Origin: Bolinopsis microptera
Lineage: Eukaryota; Ctenophora; Tentaculata; Lobata; Bolinopsidae
Reading direction: 5' to 3'
DNA length: 64,000 bases
Assembly: GCF_026151205.1 (NCBI RefSeq)
Contig: NC_087079.1
Location: 4,297,230-4,361,229, forward strand
Shown here: positions 20,701 through 30,432 of the stretch, piece after piece
How positions within the stretch are numbered: the stretch's first letter is position 1
How the letters are laid out: the number at the start of each line of letters is the position of its first letter
The notes under the pieces: generated by a model
What the model was told of the DNA's origin: nothing
The model's database searches: none
Seen by the model: only the letters and a program-made list of their open reading frames with translations
Translations under genes and position numbers: made by a program

Positions 20701-23700
20701 ACGTTATCAGCTTAGATTAAAATAAAGTGAAGATTTTTAATAGACTGTCTGTACAGGCATTAGGTGTACTTTGCTGCATAGAGAATAGATACACGTTGTA
20801 TAACTATACCGCGGCCTGCGGAAAGGGGTTTAGAACGTTTATCAAGTATTAACCTAAAGGCGGCACCACACTCCTACAGTTAAAGAAGAATACTCACTAA
20901 AAGGCGGCACCATACTCCTACAGTTTAAGAAGAATACTCACTTAAAGGCGGCACCACAATCCTACAGTTAAAGAGGAATACTCACTGAAAGGCGGCACCA
21001 CAATCCTACAGTTAAAGAAGAATACTCACCTAAAGGTGGCACCACAATCCTACAGTTAAAGAAAAATACTCACCTAAAGGTGGCACCACAATCCTACAGT
21101 TAAATAAGAATACACACCTAAAGGCGGCACCACAATCCTACATAGGGCCTGTCGTGATATCATGGATCGCTTAGGTTCCACCAGGATCTGGTAGTCCTCA
21201 TAATTCTGCGGCTTCTATGTGTCGTCATCTCGCACAACTCCGAAAAACCGTTGTGAGTTTGGCATGTGAAAATTTGCAGCCCTCCAGAGTCCAGACATCG
21301 ATTGGGTTAACGAGTTGTCGTACGTCACCGGTCACCTCAAGATCGAGTGACAGGGGGCTGAACAGGCCAGAACCCAATTGATTGGGTCTGAGGTCACGTG
21401 ATTATGAGCCTGAGGTCACGTGACTATGACGTCACCAGAGCTCGTTCTCCGTTTCCCGCTCTTTGGACCAGGTGAGCTTGCATGCTTGTGAAAGTGGGTG
21501 TAAGTACAGCTGTACTGTAGTTACATCCAATTACCCCTAATAGAATGAAAATTTATTTTCTGACAGAAAGCTAGAAATTTACCAAAATATCGACTTAGTT
21601 CAAAATTTATTTTGATGAGCACTCCTGACCTAAAATTGCACGAGAAATCGATTAAACTTGGTTTCAGAACTCAACAATGCTTCCTTATGCCTTAAAATCC
21701 ATTTTTATCGATACAATAAACATGTTGATCCTGTGGATTAATTAGTAACAGGTAACAAATGCACACAAAAAACCATCGCACTTACATTGCATTCTTAACG
21801 GGTCGATTTCGAGTGACCAATAATCGTCGTGATGATATTTATCATTTGTTTATAGGTCATGCGTTCCTGATCATCATCAGCAATCAAGAGACAGGAGCGG
21901 CGATTGCTTTAAATCAACGGTTTACGTTATTTTGTGAATTCGACCCCTGTTTTAACGGTTATCACACTTTGTCATTGAATGTATTGAGGATAGCTTTACA
22001 AATAAGAGGACCAGCAAATAAAATTGTCACAAGTGTTTCTCTCATTCACTTTCGATAAGACACAATGAAAATTCTTACTTAACCATAAGATTCGGAATTT
22101 TTCAACCTTTGAAGAATATCGGAATTTTATAAAATGTAAGTTCAATTTTTACAAAAAATCAACGAATCGTATGAAATTCCATCAGCAGTTAGTTCCAGAG
22201 TAGGGATCAGAGCAAAACGAAGGAATATAATTTCTTGCGGGAATCATTCCTGAAATATTGTCGACAGGTTCAAGTCTACTAGCAGGACGAACCCGTCTAA
22301 CCCATTTTGACAGGTCACGGGACCACCACGAATTGAATTATAAAGATCTATCCAAATTCCACGAAGACTACGGACCAAGTTTAAATACTTCATTATAGTT
22401 GGATTCGGGAAGCAGTTCAATTGTGCTTTGCACGGAACAACTTATATCACGAGACCGCCATTTCTGTTGAACCGAGAGATTGCAAATCAAACTAGTTTCA
22501 ATTTCAGATCACCTTTTATGTGTTCATTTGTGGTGGACTGGTCAGTATACAAACGTGGCACGTGCGGGCATATTTCTCAGTTTGAGTTACGAATTGCTTC
22601 ATGCTTGAGTTAATTAATTCTTTGTGGTCGACTTGCTTTCGATCAAAACTTCATTAAATGAAATCGCTTTAGGGACATGTGTCAAAACTTCATTACTACC
22701 AACGCGCACCAATTAGACACCACCCTTGCAGTTGCTCTATGTAGTCGAGTTTTTCTTAGTCAGATTTGGTTGACTGTTATTTCTTTTTGAGGTCTTGACA
22801 AACAGCTGATCATACGGTAGGCGTATGCGCGCTATATCTACGCCTTTGGCAAGATCATAGGACATAGAAGTTCAAGGAAATTTAACAACCATAACTTTAA
22901 ACTTACTTGCTGGACAACAAACGCAGCCACGTCGTAATTCTCCCAATAACTGCTGTGTAGAAGAGCTGGCAGGATGAGAGAAGGAAAAGAGCGCAGAGCT
23001 TCAGGATAGCTTTACAAATATGAGGACCAGTAAATAAAATTGTCACAAGTGTTTCTCTCATTCACTTTCGATAAGACACAATGAAAATTCTTACTTAACC
23101 ATAAGATTCGGAATTTTTCAACCGTTGAAGAATATCGGGCATTTTTCAGAATTTGGCCGCCAAATTTTTTTAAAGGCCTAACTCAAAATTCTAATACAAA
23201 ACTTAAGGTCATGAGGCGATTCTACGTCGATTCTGAAAATTTCATGAAAAAATATTGAAACCCTATTGAGTTCTATTGTTTTGAGCGAAGTCAGTTTTGC
23301 AAATATCGCGAACTGATATATGGGCGATTTTGTTCATTTTGTGCAACTATTTGAACACAGAATCCACAGTTAGGTAGATATTGAGCTGATAATCATAGAG
23401 AATGTGTAGTATAGGCTTACCTTCCATATAAAGTTGGTTTCATTCAAAAATATTGATATTTGACCAATTTATGGGCCAAAATCGATCAAATTTGGTGCGT
23501 ATGCCCAAATACGGTCATATGGTTTTTGGCTCATAACTCAGTCATTTTTTGTCCAATCTTGATGAAAATTCATATACGAGTTCAGGGGACCACTAGCTAC
23601 AAAAAGAGCACCTAAAATTTGGGTTTTGGGCATGTTCAGGGTATTTGGCTAAATTGGGCCTGATTCGGACCAAATATGGGCGTGGCTGCCCCGCGGGCAC

Positions 23701-23801
23701 CGTTTGGCGGTTGGGGTCCAGGACCCCCTCAAAAGTTCGGTCACCGGTCCTAGTTTGTTGGTTACTATCTCGAAACTAAGTTTCACAAAAAAATCAGGGT
23801 G

Positions 23802-23837
<36 letters not shown>

Positions 23838-26800
23838 TTAAGGCATAAGGAAGCATTGTTGAGTTCTGAAACTAAGTTTAATCGATTTCTCGTGCAATTT
23901 TAGGTTAGGAGTGATCATCAAAATAAATTTTGAACAAAGTCGATATTTTGGTAAATTTCTAGCTTTCTGTCAGAAAATAAATCTTCATTCTATTAGGGGT
24001 AATTGGATGTAACTACAGTACAGCTGTACTTACACCCACTTTCACAAGCATGCAAGCTCACCTGGTCCAAAGAGCGGGAAACGGAGAACGAGCTCTGGTG
24101 ACGTCATAGTCACGTGACCTCAGGCTCATAATCACGTGACCTCAGACCCAATCAATTGGGGTCTGGCCTGTTCAGCCCCCTGTCACCCGATCTTGAGGTG
24201 ACGTACGACAACTCGTTAACCCAATCGATGTCTGCATGGAGGGCTGCAAATTTTCACATGCCAAACTCACAACGGTTTTTCGGAGTTGTGCGAGATGACG
24301 ACACATAGAGGCCGCAGAATTATGAGGACTACCAGATCCTGGTGGAACCTAAGCGATCCATGATATCACGACAGGCCCTAAATCCTACAGTTAAAGAAGA
24401 ATACACACCTAAAGGCGGCACCACAATCCTACAGTTTAAGAAGAATACTCACTTAAAGGCGGCACCACACTCCTACGGTTTAAGAAGAATACTCACTTAA
24501 AGGCGGCACCACACCCCTACAGTTAAAGTAGACTACTCACCTAAGAGCGTTGGGGCAGATGCTGTTTTTCTCGTACGCGATCTTGTTCTTCAGAATCTTG
24601 TCTAATCGATCCGCTCGTGAAACTCTTCCTGTAAACATCGTTACTTTAATGATAAAGAACACAGATTGTAACAAGGCTCACCATTTCATAATGATTAAAT
24701 ATGATCAATGATAGGCTACGAATTCAATCACGATTTAAATATTCAATGTTGATGCTTTGATAAAAGCGTTTAATTGTACGTTTTAAAACCATAAAAGACT
24801 GACCTGTTTGAATAGCTTGATATAAAAACCGTGCTCGCTCTTCGGCCCGGTCTTTAAAGAACAGATTACAGATCTTCGAGTTAAGCCTTACGGTGTATGC
24901 ATCCAAAAGGGCTGAAACGAATACAGCGACTTTGGTAAAGACCAGCTTTATTAAGTAAATGCTATCCGATTTCGAAGCTCTAGGTAAACACTCGGCAGTC
25001 GACAAATTGAATCCGCGAATATTCATGGTGGAGCTGCTGCTTTTGTTAAAGTTTCCAAAAGCTACATCGAACCCCACCCCTGCTTCCATTCCATCGTAGG
25101 TTATCCCGTACTCCGCGTTCTCACTGACTACCTGCATGGTCCGGACTAAGAAAAAATCCAGTGTGACTGCAGTCACCGCCACCAGGGTGAATATGAGAGC
25201 AGGTAAACTTTTCGCTAGAAGCTCTTTTCTTTCCAGCTCTGACAACTTTTTGTCAAATGTACTCCGGTATTTTTGTCTTTTTTCCCAATTTCGGATCGGA
25301 GTGAGTTTGTTCATCGTACGGCATCTTTTTGCGGTTTCCTTTCGCCAGAGTCTTTTCACGTTGGTGTCCACCAGAAAATTGTCAAAGGAATCTTTGAGGA
25401 AATAGTTCTTGATGTAGTGCCTTGCGTCTATTATGCAAAGGAGGACCAGTAAATACAAAAGCTTTTCAAAAATAACAATGAGCCTATGAAATACTTGAAA
25501 AGAAAGACGCAGTATGTTTTTCAAATTTTCCTTGATCTCCTCGATATTGTGACCCTTAAGTTCACCCATCAAATTGTCGGTGTTGATGTCAACAATATCG
25601 ACACCGTTCTTTATGTCGTTTATGGTATTGTTTAAAGTCCCTTTTATGCTTTCACTAATAGTATCTATCACTCCAAAATCAGGGGCAGAGCAATCTGTTA
25701 ACCCAAAAGTAAAAGAGCCAACAACTTTATCACACGCCTTTCCAAATGCTTGCCCTGCTTCTTTGATGTCCTTGAGCTTCTCCAAGGATGCAGTTACTTT
25801 TTCTTGAAGTCCCGTATGTTGCTCCGCCATCTCTTCTTGCATCTCAGTCAATATGTTCTCGAACTCTTCAATCATTTCCTCAAGATCATCATCGATAGTG
25901 GTCATCTGCTCAGTATAGTTGAGAGCTAGCTCCTCCATTTGTTCGTACATACAGACAAGGGACCTAACACCCTCCTCAACATTAGCTTCTATATTTCCTA
26001 TTGGACCTTTCACGAGAAGCCCAAAACCGATAGAGAGAAGAACTGCTCTTCCGCGTCCTGCTAGGAGTGGTGGAACCATCAACAAGAAAGTTGTTTTAAG
26101 GTTGAGGCTTAGGAAACTGCCCATGGAAACTGCCATTGCAGTTGCAGCTCCAACAGCAGCTTCAATACTCAACGTATGTTCTTTGGAGACTGAGAAGTTT
26201 GTCAAATTGTACGATCTAGTCTCATTTAGCTGAGAGCGTGAGTATTCCTCGGTCTCCAAGATCAGATTACAGATTACGAAGAATATGAATCCATATAGTA
26301 GGCCCAGTGGCACATCACTCAAATTTGACGTCACAAACTTCTCCATTTTCTTTTGAAGTGATAGTTTCTTAGCCTTTCTCTTACGCTTCCTGTACATGTC
26401 GATAGACTCGATAGAGCCAAAAAGATCGCTGCCGTCAGAGCTACTGTCAAGATCTTGACTTAGTGAGATGCGGTTAGGAGAAAGGTTCATCTGCCGTCTT
26501 ACTTGAGAAGGGGATGGTGGAACATCCAACCTTGGACGGCTAACTGCAGTTATTTTCTCTAACGTTACATTTCTTTTCTTCTTTATAGCAGTTGCAGACC
26601 CACTACTGGCCGAACTGGAGGAATTAGCATCGCTATCATTAGATTTTGTGAAATAGACTGATTTTTCAGCCTGCTTTGCGATCATTTGAGAGGATGGTCT
26701 AGCAGGAACAGGACTACTAGCAGGAACGCAGCTACTGACCGAGTTCACGGAACTTGCATCCGAATCTTTAGATGTTGACTTATGATGGGGCTTACATTTC

Positions 26801-26886
26801 CGTTGCTGTCTTGTCTGAGTACTAGTAGGAGAAGTCTTTCTCTCCAAAAAAGGACTTTTGACTTTTCCCGGCGTTTTGTTGACCAT
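17508..26886 (-). CDS. DC-STAMP-domain membrane protein (DCST1/DCST2/sneaky/SPE-42 type) with C-terminal zinc-binding module, 3 exons
   Basis: Predicted coding exons on the minus strand: 26886-24804, 24628-24541, 17745-17508; phases match at both junctions and give about 802 residues. Residues 1-185 are Ser/Lys-rich and probably cytosolic. Membrane segments are visible near 191-210, 242-263, 265-294, 467-485, 557-582 and 643-662. The stretch TTFLLMVPPLLAGRGRAVLL ...GLLVKGPIGNIEANVEEG is the family signature, and FKDRAEERARFLYQAI matches the family's Y-P-x-x-E-x-x-R-x-x-Y-L-Y segment. Exons 2-3 add a four-Cys module, CPGC (740-743) and CSDC (767-770), where relatives such as DCST1 and SPE-42 carry a RING-like Cys-rich end. 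Known relatives act in sperm-egg or cell fusion at the plasma membrane; a gamete role here is inference. Not splicing at 24804 would end the protein at 24724. Confidence 0.85.
17948..18234 (-). repeat. 44-bp minisatellite, 6-7 copies, in the DC-STAMP intron (outer copy)
   Basis: Units begin AAAGGCGGCACCACACTCCT at 17948 and 17992 and continue every ~44 bp. On the gene strand each unit contains TTAAGTGAGTATTCTTCTTT or TTAGGTGAGTATTC, a splice-donor-like sequence. The array is interrupted on its right by the inserted element at 18235. Confidence 0.95.
18235..20648. mobile_element. Mutator-like/foldback element, truncated duplicate
   Basis: Left arm and interior of the element at 21143-24380, cut off by the tandem-duplication breakpoint at 20648, so it lacks the right arm and poly-C tract. 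Confidence 0.8.
19078..20232 (+). repeat. 140-bp direct repeat inside each element copy
   Basis: GATAGCTTTACAAATAAGAG ... to ...GAAGAATATCGG at about 19079-19215 recurs at 20097-20232 with a few changes; the same pair recurs at 21987-22123 and 23005-23140 in the second unit. Confidence 0.9.
20856..21142 (-). repeat. 44-bp minisatellite, copy inside the second duplicated unit
   Basis: Same array as 17948-18234, shifted by 2,908 bp, with a few private changes (for example CACCATACTCC and GAGGAATACT). Confidence 0.95.
21143..24380. mobile_element. Mutator-like/foldback DNA element, complete copy, long TIRs and 9-bp target duplication
   Basis: The left arm 21143-21695 (TAGGGCCTGTCGTGATATCA ...) is the reverse complement, with a few mismatches, of the right arm 23839-24380. 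AATCCTACA flanks both ends (21134-21142 and 24381-24389), as expected for insertion into a 44-bp minisatellite unit with a 9-bp duplication. TIRs above 500 bp with a 9-bp target duplication are typical of Mutator-like elements. The interior has only short ORFs (99 and 61 codons) and no recognisable transposase, so it is non-autonomous. The arms carry CACGTG and TGACGTCA sites. Confidence 0.75.
23804..23838 (+). repeat. Homopolymer run of about 35 C
   Basis: Pure C tract at the inner edge of the right arm of the foldback element. Its length may be imprecise because of sequencing. Confidence 0.9.
24381..24545 (-). repeat. 44-bp minisatellite, part adjoining the exon 2 donor
   Basis: About 3.7 units directly next to the DC-STAMP exon 2 donor. 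Read on the gene strand, exon 2 ends CTTAG|GTGAGTAG and each following unit repeats TTTAAGTGAGTATT, so the donor itself is the first unit of the array. The inserted element separated this part from the other part of the array. Confidence 0.95.
24541..24628 (-). CDS. DC-STAMP gene, exon 2 (88 bp)
   Basis: Acceptor TTTACAG ends at 24629 and the donor AG|GTGAGT lies at 24541/24540. It encodes RVSRADRLDKILKNKIAYEK and NSICPNAL, continuing the conserved helix after FLYQAIQTG. An in-frame ATG just upstream (24638-24636) would make it look like a small separate gene, but the matching phases and the homology at the junction favour an internal exon. Confidence 0.7.
24724..26886 (-). CDS. DC-STAMP gene, exon 1 with read-through alternative end
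   Basis: Open from ATG at 26886 to TGA at 24724 (720 codons). All transmembrane segments and the DC-STAMP signature lie here. The CAG|GTCAGT donor at 24804/24803 falls after residue 694; reading past it adds 26 residues (beginning QSFMVLKRTIKRF) with no zinc module. The start is the first in-frame Met, MVNKTPGKVK. The long loop 305-460 is rich in Glu/Gln/Leu and likely helical, followed by an Asn-glycosylation-prone stretch; Cys residues at 312, 384 and 399 are candidates for extracellular disulfides. Confidence 0.9.
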   Translation of the reverse strand: MVNKTPGKVKSPFLERKTSPTSTQTRQQRKCKPHHKSTSKDSDASSVNSVSSCVPASSPVPARPSSQMIAKQAEKSVYFTKSNDSDANSSSSASSGSATAIKKKRNVTLEKITAVSRPRLDVPPSPSQVRRQMNLSPNRISLSQDLDSSSDGSDLFGSIESIDMYRKRKRKAKKLSLQKKMEKFVTSNLSDVPLGLLYGFIFFVICNLILETEEYSRSQLNETRSYNLTNFSVSKEHTLSIEAAVGAATAMAVSMGSFLSLNLKTTFLLMVPPLLAGRGRAVLLSIGFGLLVKGPIGNIEANVEEGVRSLVCMYEQMEELALNYTEQMTTIDDDLEEMIEEFENILTEMQEEMAEQHTGLQEKVTASLEKLKDIKEAGQAFGKACDKVVGSFTFGLTDCSAPDFGVIDTISESIKGTLNNTINDIKNGVDIVDINTDNLMGELKGHNIEEIKENLKNILRLSFQVFHRLIVIFEKLLYLLVLLCIIDARHYIKNYFLKDSFDNFLVDTNVKRLWRKETAKRCRTMNKLTPIRNWEKRQKYRSTFDKKLSELERKELLAKSLPALIFTLVAVTAVTLDFFLVRTMQVVSENAEYGITYDGMEAGVGFDVAFGNFNKSSSSTMNIRGFNLSTAECLPRASKSDSIYLIKLVFTKVAVFVSALLDAYTVRLNSKICNLFFKDRAEERARFLYQAIQTGQSFMVLKRTIKRFYQSINIEYLNRD

Positions 26887-27765
26887 TACTTTGTGGCCTG
26901 CTCTCTTTGTGGGTCACTAAATGTTTAAAAGGTATCTTATGCTCGAACCTAGTAAGATGTGGTGGATAATTAATAAATGTTCACAGCTCGTACTCTCTGA
27001 GATTCGTGAAAATTAACATTTTACCGATAGTACAATTTGTACTACAAACTAAAGTTGCTGTTTGAACAATAATTGCACCGGTTAGCGGACGCTAAATTGT
27101 AGATTCCCATCAATCGTTGGCATTGCCCTTTAAAATTTAAAATTATAATTAATGATCGTTTTATGTTGGTCAAAATATCAAATAATGGTTCTTTATTCAT
27201 TGCATCCTTGGAGCGCTACAAAAATCATCAAGGGGTTGCTATTGTCAATTATTCAAATTTAAAAATTTAAATGACCGGACACCGTAGCCTGCGCCTGTGC
27301 AGCAGTGGTGATATGCAGCTAAAAGTTTGAAGAACAAAAGTCAAAAACGATGTTCGAAGACTGAAGGAATGGTTATTTACAAGTTAACATAAGTTGTTAG
27401 ATTAAATAAAATGGTGGTCGTGAAATCCGTGGTAGGTAATGTAACTCATGATAACATTTATCATGGTCCATTTCGTATAACAAATCAATCACTCGACAAT
27501 CATGTTCAACATAACATCAGCATCATAATTTGTTCAACGATTACTAATATCGGGAGCCAACTGCCAAGTCGGTGGTTGCAGTTGCACCATGCACTCACAA
27601 CAAAACGAGAAGTTTGTATGTTGTAAATGTAGCGCATCAATGATCAAGTAAATTGTAAAGCTAAAGAAAATCTTGAACTACTTAATGCTTAATTCAAATT
27701 GTATGCCTGGTGCCGCGCATTTGAAAGTGTAATTCAGTCAATCGTCAAATCGTGCAAACGTATGC

Positions 27766-27820
27766 CTAATCTCTATTCGGTTAATCATAATGAACATGAT
27801 AGCCTGAGGTCCCCAGGTAT
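27766..27820 (+). repeat. Short dispersed repeat, copy 1
   Basis: CCTAATCTCTATTCGG ...ATGAACATGATAGCCTGAGG TCCCCAGG; matches copies at 29081 and 29580. Confidence 0.7.
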
Positions 27821-28137
27821 TGGTAAACCACTTCTAACCATTTTATACTTTTTTAGAAAAAGAAAGAGTTGATGAAAAAAATCGAATATCTTTGCCGTTA
27901 CGAAAGCATCTCATTTGAGATTCTTTAATCTTTATTGACACTATATAATATATTATTGAGCTATAATAATAATATTATTAAGCTCGTGCAGCTAATGTAA
28001 ACTTAAAATTTATTGATAGCGTATGGACAGCAAATTGCAGAACACGATATTATCGTACCTTTTAGAAAATCAGTGCGATTATAGTTTTGTAGTCAATTAA
28101 CTTGGACCGTGGACGGTAAACAGACAGAATTAATTGA

Positions 28138-28224
28138 TGACGACACGTAGAGACTAGTACTTCCAAATCCCGGTGGAACTACTTTGATCCAATATATAAC
28201 TATATCACGACTAGACATGCCCTA
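28138..28224 (+). mobile_element. Diverged right-end remnant of the foldback element
   Basis: TGACGACACGTAGAGACTAG ...CCCGGTGGAACTACTTTGAT ...ATATCACGACTAGACATGCC CTA follows the terminal ~90 bases of the right arm at 24292-24380 with many substitutions, including the terminal GCCCTA. Confidence 0.65.
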
Positions 28225-29080
28225 ACAGTAGTAGTAGTGGAAGGTGGATTATACTTTGTAGACAACACAGTCACACAAAATAATGTACGGAATATCCTGC
28301 TAGGTATTCAACTTAAGGGCAGGCAATCATGTGCTTATCATAACTCTCTTGTGAGCTGTGTGTTGTGGGTTGCCAAGACCAAGCCCTCTCATATAAAGAA
28401 ATCGAGTAAGTATCGCAGCAAATAATTAACTTTACACTTACAGTAACTATAAATACTCGGGTACGTCGCGTAGTACGCGTTTTAGTATGAAACATTTACG
28501 TTGAGGTGCGAGCCTGTCGAGATAGACTGACAGAGCCTGAGAAAGGAGAAATTACAAAAGTAAAAAGTAAGCTTAATTTAATAATCCTCACTCCAAGTCC
28601 ATCACCACTCAATATCACGTGATACAATTCCAGTTCTGCCCTCCCACTAGCTGCTCAACAAACAATTATCTCAAGCGTAAGTTGATGGGTGTGAGACTGA
28701 CACTATCTTTGAGAAGTTCATAGGACTAAATCTACTCTCTCAGAAGTTCACAGGGCTTGTTAAAATATTGCCATTGAATTATATACTTTCTACCTTTGAG
28801 CAGTTCTTTCTAAATTATAACTTTACAATTTAGTGTCACTGTCATATGGCTTTGAAGGAACTAAAATTACGTACATGTACGCGAGCAGATCTTGAGTCAA
28901 TCTGCACTCACTTGTCCCATGCATTCTACAACGGACAACCGAACGTGCTAAATCACTTCTCACTTGAATCGATGCATTTTTCAACTCTCGCTAATTTCGC
29001 GCGGAATCACCCAACATGACATAAAATTTAAATGCTCCCTTTATCGACGAAAAACTCTTTCGATCACGTGATATGATCTT

Positions 29081-29155
29081 ACTGGACGGTGCTCAGCCTG
29101 TCATTCTGCCGAATCTCTAATGTTTATGAACAGTATATAGCCTGGGGTCCCCAGG
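29081..29155 (+). repeat. Short dispersed repeat, copy 2
   Basis: GGACGGTGCTCAGCCTGTCA TTCTGCCGAATCTC ...TTTATGAACAGTATATAGCC TGGGGTCCCCAGG. Confidence 0.75.
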
Positions 29156-29579
29156 TTGAGGTAAGACGTGATCATATAACTTATAGCGAGAAATTAGTCT
29201 TTCCGTTAAAGCATATGCTTCAGTTAGGGATTTCGGTAATATATATTTAAGGATTAGGATTAGGGTCAGAGTAGAGGGCTGTTAAGGTTTTGAATAGTCT
29301 CTCAGGTCCATCTGGACAAGGTGTTTATGTAGATCACGTAATATAGACATAGTCGAGTGAAGAGTGATTAATCAACATCCTTCCACAACTTAAGCTTCTT
29401 TTGATCAATTTGACAACAAACAATAAGATTTAATTTCCGGGTTGTGTGTGCAGGTACGTATGTACGTGTTTAGAGCTTTACTGGCGCAAGTTCTACTGAT
29501 AAGACGGTATAGACGACAAAAAACTGATTTAATTGTAAAAAGGATAATCAATTGGAAATAAGAGCTTATGTTTTTTTTA

Positions 29580-29663
29580 CTGGGCGGCGCTCAGCCTGTC
29601 ATTCCGCCGAATCTCTATTCGGTGGTTCGTATGTTTATGAACAGATAGCCTGTGGTCCCCAGG
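29580..29663 (+). repeat. Short dispersed repeat, copy 3
   Basis: GGGCGGCGCTCAGCCTGTCA TTCCGCCGAATCTC ...TTTATGAACAGATAGCCTGT GGTCCCCAGG; about 85 bp, MITE-like, without clear terminal repeats. Confidence 0.75.
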
Positions 29664-30415
29664 AAATGTTGTTGTGATTACTGCTTATGTTAGGTAACTT
29701 ACTTCCCAAAAATTTGTGTGCCAAAACTTTGGGCGGGAGATATGGACTTGTTTGTTTGCCATTAATTTAATTTTCCATTAATTTTATTCATTTGCCATTA
29801 ATTTGAATAGAAAAAATTTGGGCGAGAGGATCGCTAACATGTTTGGGAACCAAGGTTTATCAATAACTGCATTGATATACCACAAACATTGATATTTCAG
29901 CATCATCATGTTTTATATTGTCCGCGAGTTTGTATTAAGTTTGATCGTAGATAAGTCATACCAAATCCATGCACCGAGCTGAGACATGGATCAGACTTCT
30001 AGCAGTAGCTAGCCAAGGTATACTAGCGGCCTCTAAATTATCTCTTCGTCAAGTAGAAGTGTGAATGTCAGCATCCGGTTTCTCATCCGACCCTCAAATA
30101 TAATGCACCTAATAAGTTAATCTCATTATGTTTTAGAGGGAATCAACCGATCGGATAACTTAAACGATCCCAAGGTGTATCCGTTCAGCTGCAGTTTGTA
30201 TTTTGAATCTAGGTTTCCGTTACTGAGTATTTGTTTCCTGTTTGTGGAATTAATAAAATGATAACAACCTCTGATTTGAACTTTATTTCGATGTGGTTTA
30301 TTTAAAATTCGTTGATCATGGGACTTATTTATTTAGAACCTTATTCTTCAATTGAAATTTTGGCCATCAGCTTGTTATTAATAACAATGTGGTTATGATA
30401 ACACTAGTGTAACCC

Positions 30416-30432
30416 GGCCTTCGGCCGGGATT
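30416..30432. other. GC-rich hairpin in AT-rich sequence
   Basis: CCCGGCC-TTC-GGCCGGG gives a 7-bp all-GC stem with a 3-base loop. No gene or terminator context; possibly part of a dispersed repeat. Confidence 0.6.

Larger units (their letters stand above)
17741..23556. repeat. Tandem duplication of a 2,908-bp block (units 17741-20648 and 20649-23556)
   Basis: Every landmark recurs at +2,908 (for example 18851 to 21759 and 19520 to 22428) with only rare differences. The breakpoint joins GTTTTTTGTCCAA-like element interior (ending 20648) to GGTCCCTAAAAGTG, which is the exon 3/intron boundary of the DC-STAMP gene. Each unit contains the splice acceptor, intron sequence, the 44-bp array and most of the foldback element. 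Confidence 0.95.

Noticed and set aside
24541..24638. ATG at 24638 starting a separate two-exon zinc-finger gene
   Set aside because: The phase and sequence continuity from DC-STAMP exon 1 (FLYQAIQTG|RVSRADRL) fit an internal exon better; a separate transcript is not excluded.
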